Assembly (NCBI GenBank): GCA_017628025.1
Contig: JAGBZX010000012.1
Span: forward strand, 1 to 58,149
Direction: 5' to 3'
DNA: 58,149 bases
Source: Kiritimatiellia bacterium
Lineage (GTDB): Bacteria; Verrucomicrobiota; Kiritimatiellia; RFP12; UBA1067
In this document: piece after piece, positions 24,451 to 32,649 of the stretch
How positions within the stretch are numbered: the stretch's first letter is position 1
Layout: the number at the start of each line of letters is the position of its first letter
Position numbers and translations under genes: made by a program
The notes under the pieces: generated by a model
What the model was told of the DNA's origin: nothing
The model's input: the letters and a program-made list of their open reading frames with translations, nothing else
Database searches by the model: none

Positions 24451-25911
24451 TTATTCTAAAGGAGCGCAATTTACTCGCTGGTTAATAAGACGCGTTCTGT
24501 GATTTTTCATACGACGCTTGAAGTCATCAAATCCTGGGCGCTTTTCGCCAGTCCAGAGAACTTCGGCTAGCGCGCAAGTGCGAGGCCACATTTTCCACTC
24601 AAGGTCAAATTTGTTGAATGTATATTCTGACCAATTGTTGCATTGACCACCAAGAATATGTTTTTTAAGATTTTCAGGGATGCCAGCGGAAGGGTCAAAA
24701 GAATAGACTTTTTCTAGTGTTATATTGCCGCCAATGTACTGAAAAGGATCGTTCTTAATGCGTTGATTATAATCAAAGTAGCAATGCGTGCAAGGCGTCA
24801 TAACCATGTCATGTCCACGCGAAACACATTCCTCAGGTTTAAGGAATTTATGCCCAGCTCCAGCTCCACTGCGAGAGCGCCAACTCATACCGATTGCACT
24901 TTTCGGAACATCACCAAGAAGATATTCGTCCCATCCTAGGGCTCTTTTGCCGCGTTCTTCTAAGAATTTTACCATGCGCCTTGTGATCCATGGTTGAAGA
25001 TCGTGCTCATCCTTCATGCCTTCTTGTTTTACTCTATTTTTGCATTTAGCACAATCTTTCCAGCGCACAGTAGGGCATTCGTCTCCGCCGATATGAACTA
25101 CGTCGCCAGGGAAAAGCTTGCAAACATAATCAAGCACTTCTTCAAGAAATTTTATAGCGTTATCATTGCCAAGGCAAAGAACATCTTTTTCAATGCCCCA
25201 TGCACAAAGCGGTCCCTTGCCTTTCATTCTTTCAGGGAAGCATGCAAACTCAGGATATGCGGCAAGTGCGGCATAAAAGTGACCAGGAAGTTCAATTTCA
25301 GGAACAATAGTTATATGTTTTGATTGAGCATATGCGATTATTTCCTTTATATCTGCTTCTGTATAGAAAAAAGGACCATATTTTTCATCGTTTAAATATG
25401 GAGAAATATCCTTCATATTAACATGAGGGCGAGTGCCATATCTTGGGCTAGCAGCGCGAACGGCACTAATTTGGGTGAGTTTTGGCTTACCTGGAATTTC
25501 AATTCTCCAGCCTTGATCGTCTGTTAAATGCCAATGTAAACGATTAAGTTTATGCTGAGCCATAAGATCTATGACGCGTTTAAGATTTTCTTTGCCAAAG
25601 AAATGTCGACAATCGTCAATCATTGCACCGCGCCAGCTATATCTTGGGGCGTCTTCAATTTCTGCGAACTTGATCTTGCCGTTTTCTTTAAGTTGTTCGA
25701 GCGTTTGTTCGGCATAGAATTTTCCAGCTGGGGTAGAGCTAGTTATCTTAACGCCATCTTTATTAACGCTAAGGCGATAACCCTCAGAAGGAATAGAAGA
25801 CTCTTGAGCATACGATACTTTCGCAGTTTTTGCTTCTAGAGAGCCTTCTGAAAATTGTACAGAGCTAGGCATTGGTATTAGAGTAGCTGCAAGTAGTAAT
25901 GTTATTGGCAT
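24451..25911 (-). CDS. GH20 beta-N-acetylhexosaminidase
   Basis: Releases terminal GlcNAc or GalNAc from glycans. 486 aa. The N-terminus (MPITLLLAATLIPMPSS) looks like a short signal peptide. A GH20b-like domain at about 15-88 (GYRLSVNKDGVKITSS) is followed by the TIM barrel: HLTDDQGWRIEI, PEIELPGH and the catalytic pair Asp277-Glu278 in HIGGDECP (substrate-assisted mechanism). Upstream on the minus strand are an extended -10 box and a GGAGAA ribosome site. Downstream is a terminator, so it forms a single-gene unit. With NagA and the GH84-like enzyme it points to host-glycan use. Confidence 0.95.
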   Translation of the reverse strand: MPITLLLAATLIPMPSSVQFSEGSLEAKTAKVSYAQESSIPSEGYRLSVNKDGVKITSSTPAGKFYAEQTLEQLKENGKIKFAEIEDAPRYSWRGAMIDDCRHFFGKENLKRVIDLMAQHKLNRLHWHLTDDQGWRIEIPGKPKLTQISAVRAASPRYGTRPHVNMKDISPYLNDEKYGPFFYTEADIKEIIAYAQSKHITIVPEIELPGHFYAALAAYPEFACFPERMKGKGPLCAWGIEKDVLCLGNDNAIKFLEEVLDYVCKLFPGDVVHIGGDECPTVRWKDCAKCKNRVKQEGMKDEHDLQPWITRRMVKFLEERGKRALGWDEYLLGDVPKSAIGMSWRSRSGAGAGHKFLKPEECVSRGHDMVMTPCTHCYFDYNQRIKNDPFQYIGGNITLEKVYSFDPSAGIPENLKKHILGGQCNNWSEYTFNKFDLEWKMWPRTCALAEVLWTGEKRPGFDDFKRRMKNHRTRLINQRVNCAPLE

Positions 25912-25944
25912 TATTTTTCTCCTTTTGTTTATGCAATTTAGAAA

Positions 25945-25953
25945 AGTATATCA
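25945..25953 (-). promoter_or_regulatory. extended -10 promoter of the GH20 gene
   Basis: Minus strand TGATATACT, about 33 nt before the GH20 start, followed by AAAGGAG. Same TGnTATAxT form as other promoters in the window; no clear -35 seen. Confidence 0.5.
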
Positions 25954-26096
25954 AAAATGAATCATAAGGGCAAAAAGTAGATATTAAAAGAAAAGTCAAA
26001 ATTTTGTTTGCTTATTGTACTTGAACAGGCGTATATCTTCTAGGTTGTGCGACTAGAGTGTTTGTCCTTAATATCTAATAGCGGCACAAAAGCTTT

Positions 26097-26717
26097 TTAC
26101 GCTGCACGTATTAGGTCCTGCCCATGCTCAGTGAGTATTCTCTTGATAACACAGACTATTTTATAAAGGTTATTTATTGAGACATTGTGGTTCTTTTTGA
26201 CAATGTTGCTCGGGATATTGTATAGCTCGCGTTCTTTGTAAATTTCAATGTCGCGCTGAGAAACGCCTTTTGATGTAAGAAATTTATCTAGTTTATTAAG
26301 TGCCTTGCGACCAACAGTTAAAAATTCGTCATCTTTTTCGTCTGAAAAATACTTTTGGAACGAGTATTTAGATTCTATGCTGGGTTTGCAGCATCCGTCT
26401 TTATATTCTTCTTCAATATCATTGTTGAATGAATATTCAACTAATGATTTCTTTTGTTTTTTAGCTTCGGTATTAATAAGCCATTTAGAGGCGATTAGTG
26501 CAGAGTAAAAGAAGTGGTTTTCAGCAGTTTTGAGATTAGACCAGGCTATTTTTTTGTTTTTGATAGCGTAAGAAACGGCCTCAATAGCTATGTCTTCACA
26601 TGGTTTGGCGATGTTTTTTGTTTTGCCTTGGAGAGTTTTGGTTAATTTAAGTAGTACTTTTTTGATGATTTGTTCTTGGATGTAGTTTTTTTCGGTGTGT
26701 TTTTTATTGTCTATCAT
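26097..26717 (-). CDS. divergent sigma-70-like protein
   Basis: 206 aa, Lys/Asn/Ile-rich and clearly more AT-rich than neighbours. CEDIAIEAVSYAIKNKK, followed by a WxxLKTAENHFFYSALIASKWL helix and a basic patch, resembles region 2 of a sigma factor. The last 55 residues (SQRDIEIYKERELYNIP to IKRIL) resemble a region 4 helix-turn-helix. A good ribosome site (GAAAGG) precedes the ATG. No partner gene is adjacent, and GH20 lies downstream behind its own promoter. The biased composition suggests acquisition by transfer. It could instead be another DNA-binding protein; the match is by layout only. Confidence 0.5.
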   Translation of the reverse strand: MIDNKKHTEKNYIQEQIIKKVLLKLTKTLQGKTKNIAKPCEDIAIEAVSYAIKNKKIAWSNLKTAENHFFYSALIASKWLINTEAKKQKKSLVEYSFNNDIEEEYKDGCCKPSIESKYSFQKYFSDEKDDEFLTVGRKALNKLDKFLTSKGVSQRDIEIYKERELYNIPSNIVKKNHNVSINNLYKIVCVIKRILTEHGQDLIRAA

Positions 26718-26905
26718 TAATTTTCCTTTCGTTTTTTTGATGCTTATGGGTGTGTAAAAAGTGCCCCATACTTAATTAGCAAAATCCGTGCCAATGCGAA
26801 AATATCAAAATTAGGCTTATAAAATGTTCAGTATTTGATTAAGTGATTAAAATTTGAACAAGTCCCTTGGCTTTCTCCCTTAATTCGTAAAAATACGATA
26901 AAATG

Positions 26906-26947
26906 CCAAACATCAAAAAGTAGGTCGACCTACTTTTTGATGTTTGG
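26906..26947. repeat. perfect 42-bp palindrome
   Basis: Two 21-base halves, perfectly complementary with no central spacer; the centre is GTCGAC. The inner part is AAAAA, a GTAGG/CCTAC stem and TTTTT, so it would act as a bidirectional terminator-like hairpin. It divides the sigma-like gene's upstream region from a GC-richer structured segment. Confidence 0.9.
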
Positions 26948-26984
26948 TGGATTTAAAGGAAGGGAGGAATTTGATAGACTATAA

Positions 26985-27240
26985 ATGTTCCTGAGAGGTG
27001 AATAGCCTTGAGGGGATGATAGATTTCCCGCGTGGGGCATAGGAGGGCGTGCTAAAAAGATAGGCGCCGAAGTACTGCTGCGTTTGGGACGCGTCGAGTG
27101 AAAAGCCTCGAAACTTAGAACTCCAAAGACGCATTGAAGAGGACACTGCCCAGTCCGTGCAGTTTCGCCTCCTTCAATGTTTCTTTTGAAGGTCCATCCG
27201 AGGCACCTACTCCGAGACATTGGAGGAGGTGTTTTTCTTT
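26985..27240 (+). ncRNA. candidate structured RNA / attenuator-like leader
   Basis: A stretch of about 250 nt, visibly more GC-rich than the flanks and without a convincing ORF. A TGATAGACT extended -10-like box lies at 26972-26980. Hairpins can be drawn at TCGAG/CTCGA, GCGTC/GACGC and ACTGC/GCAGT. Near the end the segment 27168-27179 can pair with 27132-27142 (antiterminator-like), with 27186-27192, or with 27218-27229 (terminator), three mutually exclusive choices. The segment GGCGCCGAAG recalls lysine riboswitches, but the rest of that consensus is not found. The strand is chosen by the T-tract. Confidence 0.4.
27168..27240 (+). terminator. putative terminator with alternative antiterminator pairing
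   Basis: Arms 27168-27179 and 27218-27229 form 12 bp with one G-T wobble, followed by TGTTTTTCTTT. The 38-nt loop is long for a simple terminator. The left arm also pairs with 27132-27142 (one bulge), which would prevent termination. Confidence 0.45.
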
Positions 27241-27434
27241 CTTGCGCTTCTTTTAATGCTCAGGCAATACTAGGTTTGCAGACGAACTACTTCATTACGG
27301 ATATTTTCGGTATTTGCGCTTCGATTGATTATCGTATAGGGGATGAGGCTAAATTTAAGAAGTATGGTGAAAAGGTTGGCGAACTTGATATGGATGGGTG
27401 GTATGCAGGTATGGGAGTAATTATGCAATTTTAG
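27222..27434 (+). pseudogene. C-terminal remnant of an outer-membrane beta-barrel protein
   Basis: The frame reads GGGVFLSCASFNAQAILGLQ, then FITDIFGICASIDYRIGD, and ends GWYAGMGVIMQF. The alternating amphipathic strands, the SIDYRIGD turn and a terminal Phe are typical of the last strands of an OmpA-like barrel and its BAM signal. No signal peptide or earlier strands are found upstream, where the structured RNA segment lies instead. It is most likely a truncated gene; a tiny functional protein is less likely. A clear terminator follows. Confidence 0.6.
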
Positions 27435-27461
27435 TTTGTGATTTTGTATAAGTGATTATCT

Positions 27462-27500
27462 AATTGAGCACATTGATAACAGTGTGCTCAATTTTACTTT
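27462..27500 (+). terminator. rho-independent terminator after the barrel remnant
   Basis: Perfect 11-bp stem (27462-27472 with 27483-27493), 10-nt loop, followed by TTACTTT. It separates the remnant from the GH84-like gene's promoter. Confidence 0.75.
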
Positions 27501-27546
27501 CGGTTGATTTGTTTTTTGGAAAACACTTCTGAAAATAGATTAAGAG

Positions 27547-27576
27547 TTGCAAGGTTGAGGCTTATTTTGGTATACT
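27547..27576 (+). promoter_or_regulatory. promoter of the GH84-like gene
   Basis: TTGCAA (27547-27552), an 18-bp spacer, and extended -10 TGGTATACT (27568-27576). Only 6 nt separate the -10 from the ATG at 27583, predicting a leaderless mRNA. Confidence 0.65.
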
Positions 27577-27582
27577 TCTAAT

Positions 27583-30264
27583 ATGAAAATATTACCATCA
27601 TTGTTTAGTGTTCTAGTTTTAACTTTTTGTGCTTTCTCCGCACAAGCAAACGTCAATTCTAAGATTGTTTCGACAAATCCAGAAAATCTTGATGTAGATC
27701 CAGATTTGCCTCAAGAGCCTGAATTGAAAATTGGTAAAAAAACTCTAGGAGAAATTGCTCAAAATAATCAGTACTTGATTTATAGCGAAGTTCCAACTGC
27801 TGTTTTTGGAGTTTATAATGACCTTAATCGTATAAAATGGCTCTCTGTTCCTACTGATTCAACTAAACCTCTCGATCAAAAAAAATGCGACGAGATAAGC
27901 GATAGGTATATAGCTAGTTGCTTCGAAAAAGCTGTAAATGCTAAAAAAGATAAAGCGGCAAGATGGATTGATTATGCGTGGGCGCTAATGTATAGATCGC
28001 GTTGGGACGACGCAATAAAAGCCTATGAAAAAGTCTTTGAAGTAGCCCCCGAAGATGGATACTCTAAGGCTCGCGCCTTTTATGGTATTGCCGATTGTCA
28101 CCTAGGAGCTGGGCGTTATGAAAAAGCCCGTCAAACGCTACATGACCAATTAGCACAAAACCTCACTTGGAAATATTCTCGTAAGCTTACGAATTGGAAT
28201 TCGAAAGCCAGACAGGTTTTGCACTGGATGGACGGGCATAACTTACTTTCGCTAAATATGCCTAGATGGACAGATTACAAAGCTTTCCCAGAGCCAAAGA
28301 GCGCTAATTACACTGAAGATTTTGAATCCGCTCCAGAGATTACGCTCGATGTGAAAGGTTTCGATGAGAAAAATGCTAGAATTGAGTTTCTTAAAAAGAA
28401 GCTTACTAGTCGAGGAGTGAAGTTCTCGTCAAAAAGCGGATATAAGCTTTTTGTCTCACTAGATGCAAATGCAACTGTAGACAAGCCAGAAGGTTATACT
28501 TTATCGATAGCAAAACAATCTGCCCAGATTCTAGCGCGCGATATGCAGGGCATACTTTGGGGGCTAGTCTCGTTTATGCAGATTTATGATTACGAAAACA
28601 AGCGACTTCGTATCTGCAAAATTGATGACTGGCCAGATTGCCCTAAGAGAGGCTTTCTTGGGCGTTGCTGTATAAACGATCTTGAGTTTATGCTTTTTAA
28701 CAAGATGAATATTAATACAGCAAAGCCAAATTACCTTACGTTAGGAATATATACTCCTTTTAATTTGTTTCTCACAAAATCAATGGCGAAGGAATATAAA
28801 GATTTTGGATTAGAATTGTATTATGGTTTTAGTTCCTTTACGATGAATTTAGCTTGGCCGCTTTGCTGGAATGTGTTTCTTGAGATGCAGCTCGAAAATG
28901 CTATGATTTGGGCTGATTGCGGCGTTGGCATTTATTATCCATATGACGATGCTCGTTATTGGCCACAGACTTATAAGCAAGAGGATATAGCGACAGGGTT
29001 GTTGCCTTCTGATTATGATGCTAAGCATTTGCTTAAGTTTTATACGCGAATTAAAGAGCGTTATCCAGATTTTAAAATGCAATTTTGTCCTCCTTTCTAT
29101 TGGGGTCCAAGAAGAGGGCACCCGTATCCAGATGATAGAACTAAATACTTAGAAAGTCTTAGGTGTTTGCCTGAGGAGGTGTCAATTTTTTGGACTGGTG
29201 AACGCGTCGGTTCTCGCCATAAGACAAAAAGTGACTGCGATTGGTATGCGGAGCGCACTGGTAGACCGCCATCACTTTTCCAAAATAAGGCAGGACTTCA
29301 TTACTATCATTCGTATGTATTAGATGAGATGCCTTGGGATGAATGGTATTACAAAGGTTTTGTAGAAAATGATATGCGCAGTATCCAGAAGAACTCTGAT
29401 ACTCCACAAGATTATCCGATATTAAGCACCTTGGCTGATTATCTCTGGAACGTAGATGGCTATGACAGAAAAAGGTCAGTTAAGAACGGTCTTGAGCAAT
29501 ATGCAGGCAAAGGTATTTATGATGTTCTTAATAGAGTATACAAAAAGTTATGCAGAATTGACAGGTATCAGTATGGGAGACTAAATTCGCGAGTCTTGTA
29601 TGAAGATGCGGCAGATTGGGAGCAGGCGTCTAAGGAAATTCATCAAGCGACAGAAGAAGCTTCTAAAATTGCAGGTCCCGTAGTGATGAAGGGTGGCTTT
29701 GGTTCGTGGACATCGGCGTTAGTGTGGTTCGATGGTATATTAAAAAGGATAAAAAATCCGCCTAATTACCACAAGTTATATGAAAAACCATATCAAAAAC
29801 TAAAGGAGCATCTTTTAGAGGATAAAGATATAGCATATAACGAAACGAAGGACATATTTATTGATCCCATAAAGTTTAGAGAGTCTTATATTGTTCCTTA
29901 TCCAACATCAAAGAAAAAGCCAATTTTGCCCACGACTTCAGTTACCGCTCTTGTTGCGTATAATCAATTTGCGACAGCGGAATTTGATTTATCAAAGATT
30001 CCAGAAGAAGGCGTCGATTTGTTTTTCAGAGGCTCAAGTCTAATTTACCCTAAAGGTTTTAAAGTTGAACTCAATGGCAAAGTGGTCTATGATGATAAAA
30101 ATGTGTTTGCAACCGAGACCTATGGTAAGTGGAGTACTTTAAAAGTAACAGTGCCAAAAGAGGTGTTAAAGAATGGTAAAAACACCATTAAATTTTATAA
30201 TAGCAAAGGCTACGGGTATGCGATATATGTAGAATTTATCGTAGTTAAGCTAAAAGGGGAGTGA
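27583..30264 (+). CDS. exported GH84-like beta-N-acetylglucosaminidase with TPR-like N-terminus
   Basis: 893 aa. A signal peptide ends at about residue 22 (FSAQA). A helical TPR-like part lies at about 120-235 (RWDDAIKAYEKVFEVAPEDG), then an alpha/beta domain like that before hexosaminidase barrels at about 255-345 (GYTLSIAKQSAQILARDMQG). The catalytic barrel has PKRGFLGR, GVGIYYPYDDARYWP with Asp455-Asp456 where GH84 has its catalytic pair, and SIFWTGERVGS like the GH84 WTG motif. The C-terminal about 110 residues form a beta-rich domain. GH84 removes GlcNAc. Catalytic residues are inferred from position; a related family is possible. Promoter placement implies a leaderless start. Confidence 0.75.
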   Translation: MKILPSLFSVLVLTFCAFSAQANVNSKIVSTNPENLDVDPDLPQEPELKIGKKTLGEIAQNNQYLIYSEVPTAVFGVYNDLNRIKWLSVPTDSTKPLDQKKCDEISDRYIASCFEKAVNAKKDKAARWIDYAWALMYRSRWDDAIKAYEKVFEVAPEDGYSKARAFYGIADCHLGAGRYEKARQTLHDQLAQNLTWKYSRKLTNWNSKARQVLHWMDGHNLLSLNMPRWTDYKAFPEPKSANYTEDFESAPEITLDVKGFDEKNARIEFLKKKLTSRGVKFSSKSGYKLFVSLDANATVDKPEGYTLSIAKQSAQILARDMQGILWGLVSFMQIYDYENKRLRICKIDDWPDCPKRGFLGRCCINDLEFMLFNKMNINTAKPNYLTLGIYTPFNLFLTKSMAKEYKDFGLELYYGFSSFTMNLAWPLCWNVFLEMQLENAMIWADCGVGIYYPYDDARYWPQTYKQEDIATGLLPSDYDAKHLLKFYTRIKERYPDFKMQFCPPFYWGPRRGHPYPDDRTKYLESLRCLPEEVSIFWTGERVGSRHKTKSDCDWYAERTGRPPSLFQNKAGLHYYHSYVLDEMPWDEWYYKGFVENDMRSIQKNSDTPQDYPILSTLADYLWNVDGYDRKRSVKNGLEQYAGKGIYDVLNRVYKKLCRIDRYQYGRLNSRVLYEDAADWEQASKEIHQATEEASKIAGPVVMKGGFGSWTSALVWFDGILKRIKNPPNYHKLYEKPYQKLKEHLLEDKDIAYNETKDIFIDPIKFRESYIVPYPTSKKKPILPTTSVTALVAYNQFATAEFDLSKIPEEGVDLFFRGSSLIYPKGFKVELNGKVVYDDKNVFATETYGKWSTLKVTVPKEVLKNGKNTIKFYNSKGYGYAIYVEFIVVKLKGE

Positions 30265-30265
30265 T

Positions 30266-30892
30266 ATGTTTCAGGAATGTATTGCATCAGAAGATTTTAA
30301 GTATATAACGTTGGAGACTGGTTCTTTCGCAGTTAATACTACTATTTTTCTTTTGAAAAATAAAGTTTACATAGTAGACCCAGGTTCTAACGCAGAAGAT
30401 ATTTTTGCTTGTCTTTCGAAGCTTAACGCTACTAGTTATGACGTTTTGCTTACACATGGGCACTTTGATCATATAGGCGCGCTTTCTAGGCTAGCTGAAA
30501 AAAATGAGGATATGAAGGTATATGTTTCACAAGAAGATCTTAACGTTATAGATCATCCTTTTAATGCATACCCACCTGATTATCCACCTGTTAAAAGGCC
30601 AACTCAAATAGGTGATTTTTCATCTCTAGATGGCATTGAGGTTATCAAAACTCCAGGGCATACACCAGGAGGGGTTTGTTATTACATAAAAGATCACTCT
30701 ATTATTTTCTCTGGTGATACGCTCTTTAGGCGTTCTGTTGGTCGCACGGATTTGCCAGGTGGCGACATGGGGTTATTAATGTCTTCGCTTAAAAAGCTCA
30801 TGCTTTTGCCAGATACTCTAAAAGTAATCCCAGGTCACGGCGCTCCGACTACGATTGCAGAAGAGCGGGCGATGAATCCATTTGTTGTGTAA
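30266..30892 (+). CDS. metallo-beta-lactamase-fold hydrolase (glyoxalase II-like)
   Basis: 208 aa. The metal site HGHFDH (His64, His66, Asp68, His69), then TPGHTPGG, FSGDTLF and VIPGHG follow the order of the glyoxalase II/persulfide dioxygenase-like subgroup. Such enzymes hydrolyse thioesters or similar bonds in the cytoplasm. It lacks the C-terminal helical domain of true glyoxalase II, so the substrate is open. It is 1 nt from the GH84-like gene and 7 nt from nadK. Confidence 0.9.
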   Translation: MFQECIASEDFKYITLETGSFAVNTTIFLLKNKVYIVDPGSNAEDIFACLSKLNATSYDVLLTHGHFDHIGALSRLAEKNEDMKVYVSQEDLNVIDHPFNAYPPDYPPVKRPTQIGDFSSLDGIEVIKTPGHTPGGVCYYIKDHSIIFSGDTLFRRSVGRTDLPGGDMGLLMSSLKKLMLLPDTLKVIPGHGAPTTIAEERAMNPFVV

Positions 30893-30899
30893 TTTTAAA

Positions 30900-31709
30900 A
30901 TGAAAATATCGTTCTTCGTAAATGAGACAAAATTAGTTGCTAAGAAAGCATCAGAGGACTTGTCTCGTCTTGTATCGCGTTTTGGCATGACGCTTACAAG
31001 TGATAAAGAAGCTGACGTTATCGTTACTCTAGGCGGAGACGGCACAATTCTTAGGGCTGTGCATTCACATCAAGGTAAGCCTCTTTTAGGTCTAAATCTT
31101 GGTGGGCTTGGTTTTATGGCTTCAGTTGAAGAAAAGGATTTTATCAAAGCGTTAGAGTTGCTTTCGAAAGGAGAGTATACTGTTTCGCGCCGCACGATGC
31201 TTGCAGTTAAAGATGCTAAATCTCAAGTAGAGTTTAATGCGCTAAATGATGTCGTAATTAAGTCAACTACAGGCCACGCGGCAGTTGTTGATTTGTCGAT
31301 AGATGGAGCGACAGCGACGCGTTATCATTCTGATGGTTTAGTAATTGCTTCGCCTACTGGTTCTACGGCTTATTCGCTATCAGCGGGTGGGCCGGTTGTG
31401 ATGCCTGATTCTCGCTCTATAGTTATTACTCCAGTTTGTCCTCATGCGTTAGGGGTTAGGTCGTTAGTAGTTCGTGATGATTGTCAAATACAGATTATCA
31501 ATCGAAAGCGCAGTGCCCTAGAAGCGCGTAATGTTATGGTTTGCGTGGATGGAGAGGAGAAACTTTTGCTTCCTCCAGATAGTTCTGTAAGAGTTTTTAA
31601 ATCCTCATTGTGCGCTAATTTCGTTGAATTTGTTGGGCATAATCCATATGAGATACTTTCTCGCAAATTGGGTTGGAGAGGGAATAATCTTACCGAAGGA
31701 GAATGTTGA
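30900..31709 (+). CDS. nadK: NAD kinase
   Basis: Phosphorylates NAD to NADP. 269 aa with the diagnostic LGGDGTILRAV (Gly45-Gly46-Asp47), LGLNLGGLGFMA, ALNDVVI and SPTGSTAYSLSAGGPVV. The frame opens at 30882, but that overlaps the preceding gene's stop, so the ATG at 30900 is preferred. Its stop overlaps the next ATG (TGATG). Confidence 0.96.
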   Translation: MKISFFVNETKLVAKKASEDLSRLVSRFGMTLTSDKEADVIVTLGGDGTILRAVHSHQGKPLLGLNLGGLGFMASVEEKDFIKALELLSKGEYTVSRRTMLAVKDAKSQVEFNALNDVVIKSTTGHAAVVDLSIDGATATRYHSDGLVIASPTGSTAYSLSAGGPVVMPDSRSIVITPVCPHALGVRSLVVRDDCQIQIINRKRSALEARNVMVCVDGEEKLLLPPDSSVRVFKSSLCANFVEFVGHNPYEILSRKLGWRGNNLTEGEC

Positions 31710-32635
31710 TGACAATAGATGAATTAAATGCGTCAATTCAAGACGGTACAATCGATGATTTGATTATGGTGTGTGAGGCGCGCCAAATAAAGGCGCTTTC
31801 TCATATCGCAGATAGAGTTTCCGCTCGGCGCGATGTGAGGCTATTACTTGTAGCAGGAGGTTCCAGTGCTGGCAAAACAACTACTTCTAAACGCTTAGTT
31901 ACGCAGTTAGCAGTTAATGGCATAAAATCGTTGGCGATTTCGACAGACGATTATTTTGTTGGTGATAAGTATAATCCGCGTGATGAAAATGGCCAGCTGG
32001 ATTACGAGCATCTAAAGTGTGTTGACGCAGATAAATTAACTAGAGATATAAAAGAGCTTTTGGCTGGGCGTCCCGTTTTAGAGCATAGATTTGATTTTGC
32101 AAAACACGAGCCATACGATACTTCAAATATGCTCTCATTGCCTGCTGGTGGCATAATTGTGATAGAAGGTATTCATGCGCTTAACCCTGCGCTATTGCCT
32201 AATATTGATGATTCGCTCATACATAGAGTTTTTGTAGAGCCGAAGGGGCAGCCTATGGTTTTTGCAAAAACTCGCCTTGCTCCTCGCATGGGTAGGCTGT
32301 TGCGGCGAATGGTTAGGGACAATCGCTATCGTAAAATGTCACCTATAGATACACTTAATATGTGGCCAAAGGTGATAGCAGGTGAAGAGAAATGGATAGA
32401 TCCTTTTCGGAAGTACGCAGATGATGAGTTTGATTCTGCACTAGGTTATGAGTTGGCTGTGTTAAAGCCATTTGCAGAGGGGCTGCTTTTGGCAGCTGAG
32501 GCAAAACTTCCAGATAGCGTTGAGATACATATTTTAAAGGATGTTTTGCAACTCGTTAAGACAATTGGCCCAGCAAAAGTGCCTGGCGATTCTATTATTC
32601 GCGAGACAATAGGCGGCAGTCTCTTAGAATACTGA
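31709..32635 (+). CDS. uridine kinase-like P-loop kinase
   Basis: 308 aa. Walker A GGSSAGKTTTS (Lys56), followed by STDDYFVG and LDYEHLKCVDAD and then GIIVIEGIHALNP, the layout of the uridine kinase/phosphoribulokinase family. It is longer than simple Udk (about 210 aa); a C-terminal extension of about 100 residues is helical, like members that follow a TGS domain, but no TGS domain is present here. AGGAG lies 7 nt before ATG 31709; the earlier in-frame ATG at 31703 is too close to that site. Nucleoside specificity is uncertain. Confidence 0.85.
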   Translation: MTIDELNASIQDGTIDDLIMVCEARQIKALSHIADRVSARRDVRLLLVAGGSSAGKTTTSKRLVTQLAVNGIKSLAISTDDYFVGDKYNPRDENGQLDYEHLKCVDADKLTRDIKELLAGRPVLEHRFDFAKHEPYDTSNMLSLPAGGIIVIEGIHALNPALLPNIDDSLIHRVFVEPKGQPMVFAKTRLAPRMGRLLRRMVRDNRYRKMSPIDTLNMWPKVIAGEEKWIDPFRKYADDEFDSALGYELAVLKPFAEGLLLAAEAKLPDSVEIHILKDVLQLVKTIGPAKVPGDSIIRETIGGSLLEY

Positions 32636-32649
32636 TAAAGGTTACTAAA

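Noticed and set aside
26985-27140. Lysine riboswitch
   Set aside because: Only GAGAGGTG and GGCGCCGAAG recall the consensus; the AGTA loop, the following helices and the closing segment are not found, and no lysine gene follows. Kept only as an unnamed structured RNA.
26930-27220. A 96-codon ORF on the minus strand across the GC-rich segment
   Set aside because: Its composition is Ser/Pro/Arg-rich without any domain, there is no ribosome site, and it runs antisense through the stems of the RNA-like segment, ending in the palindrome. It is more likely a by-product of structured DNA.
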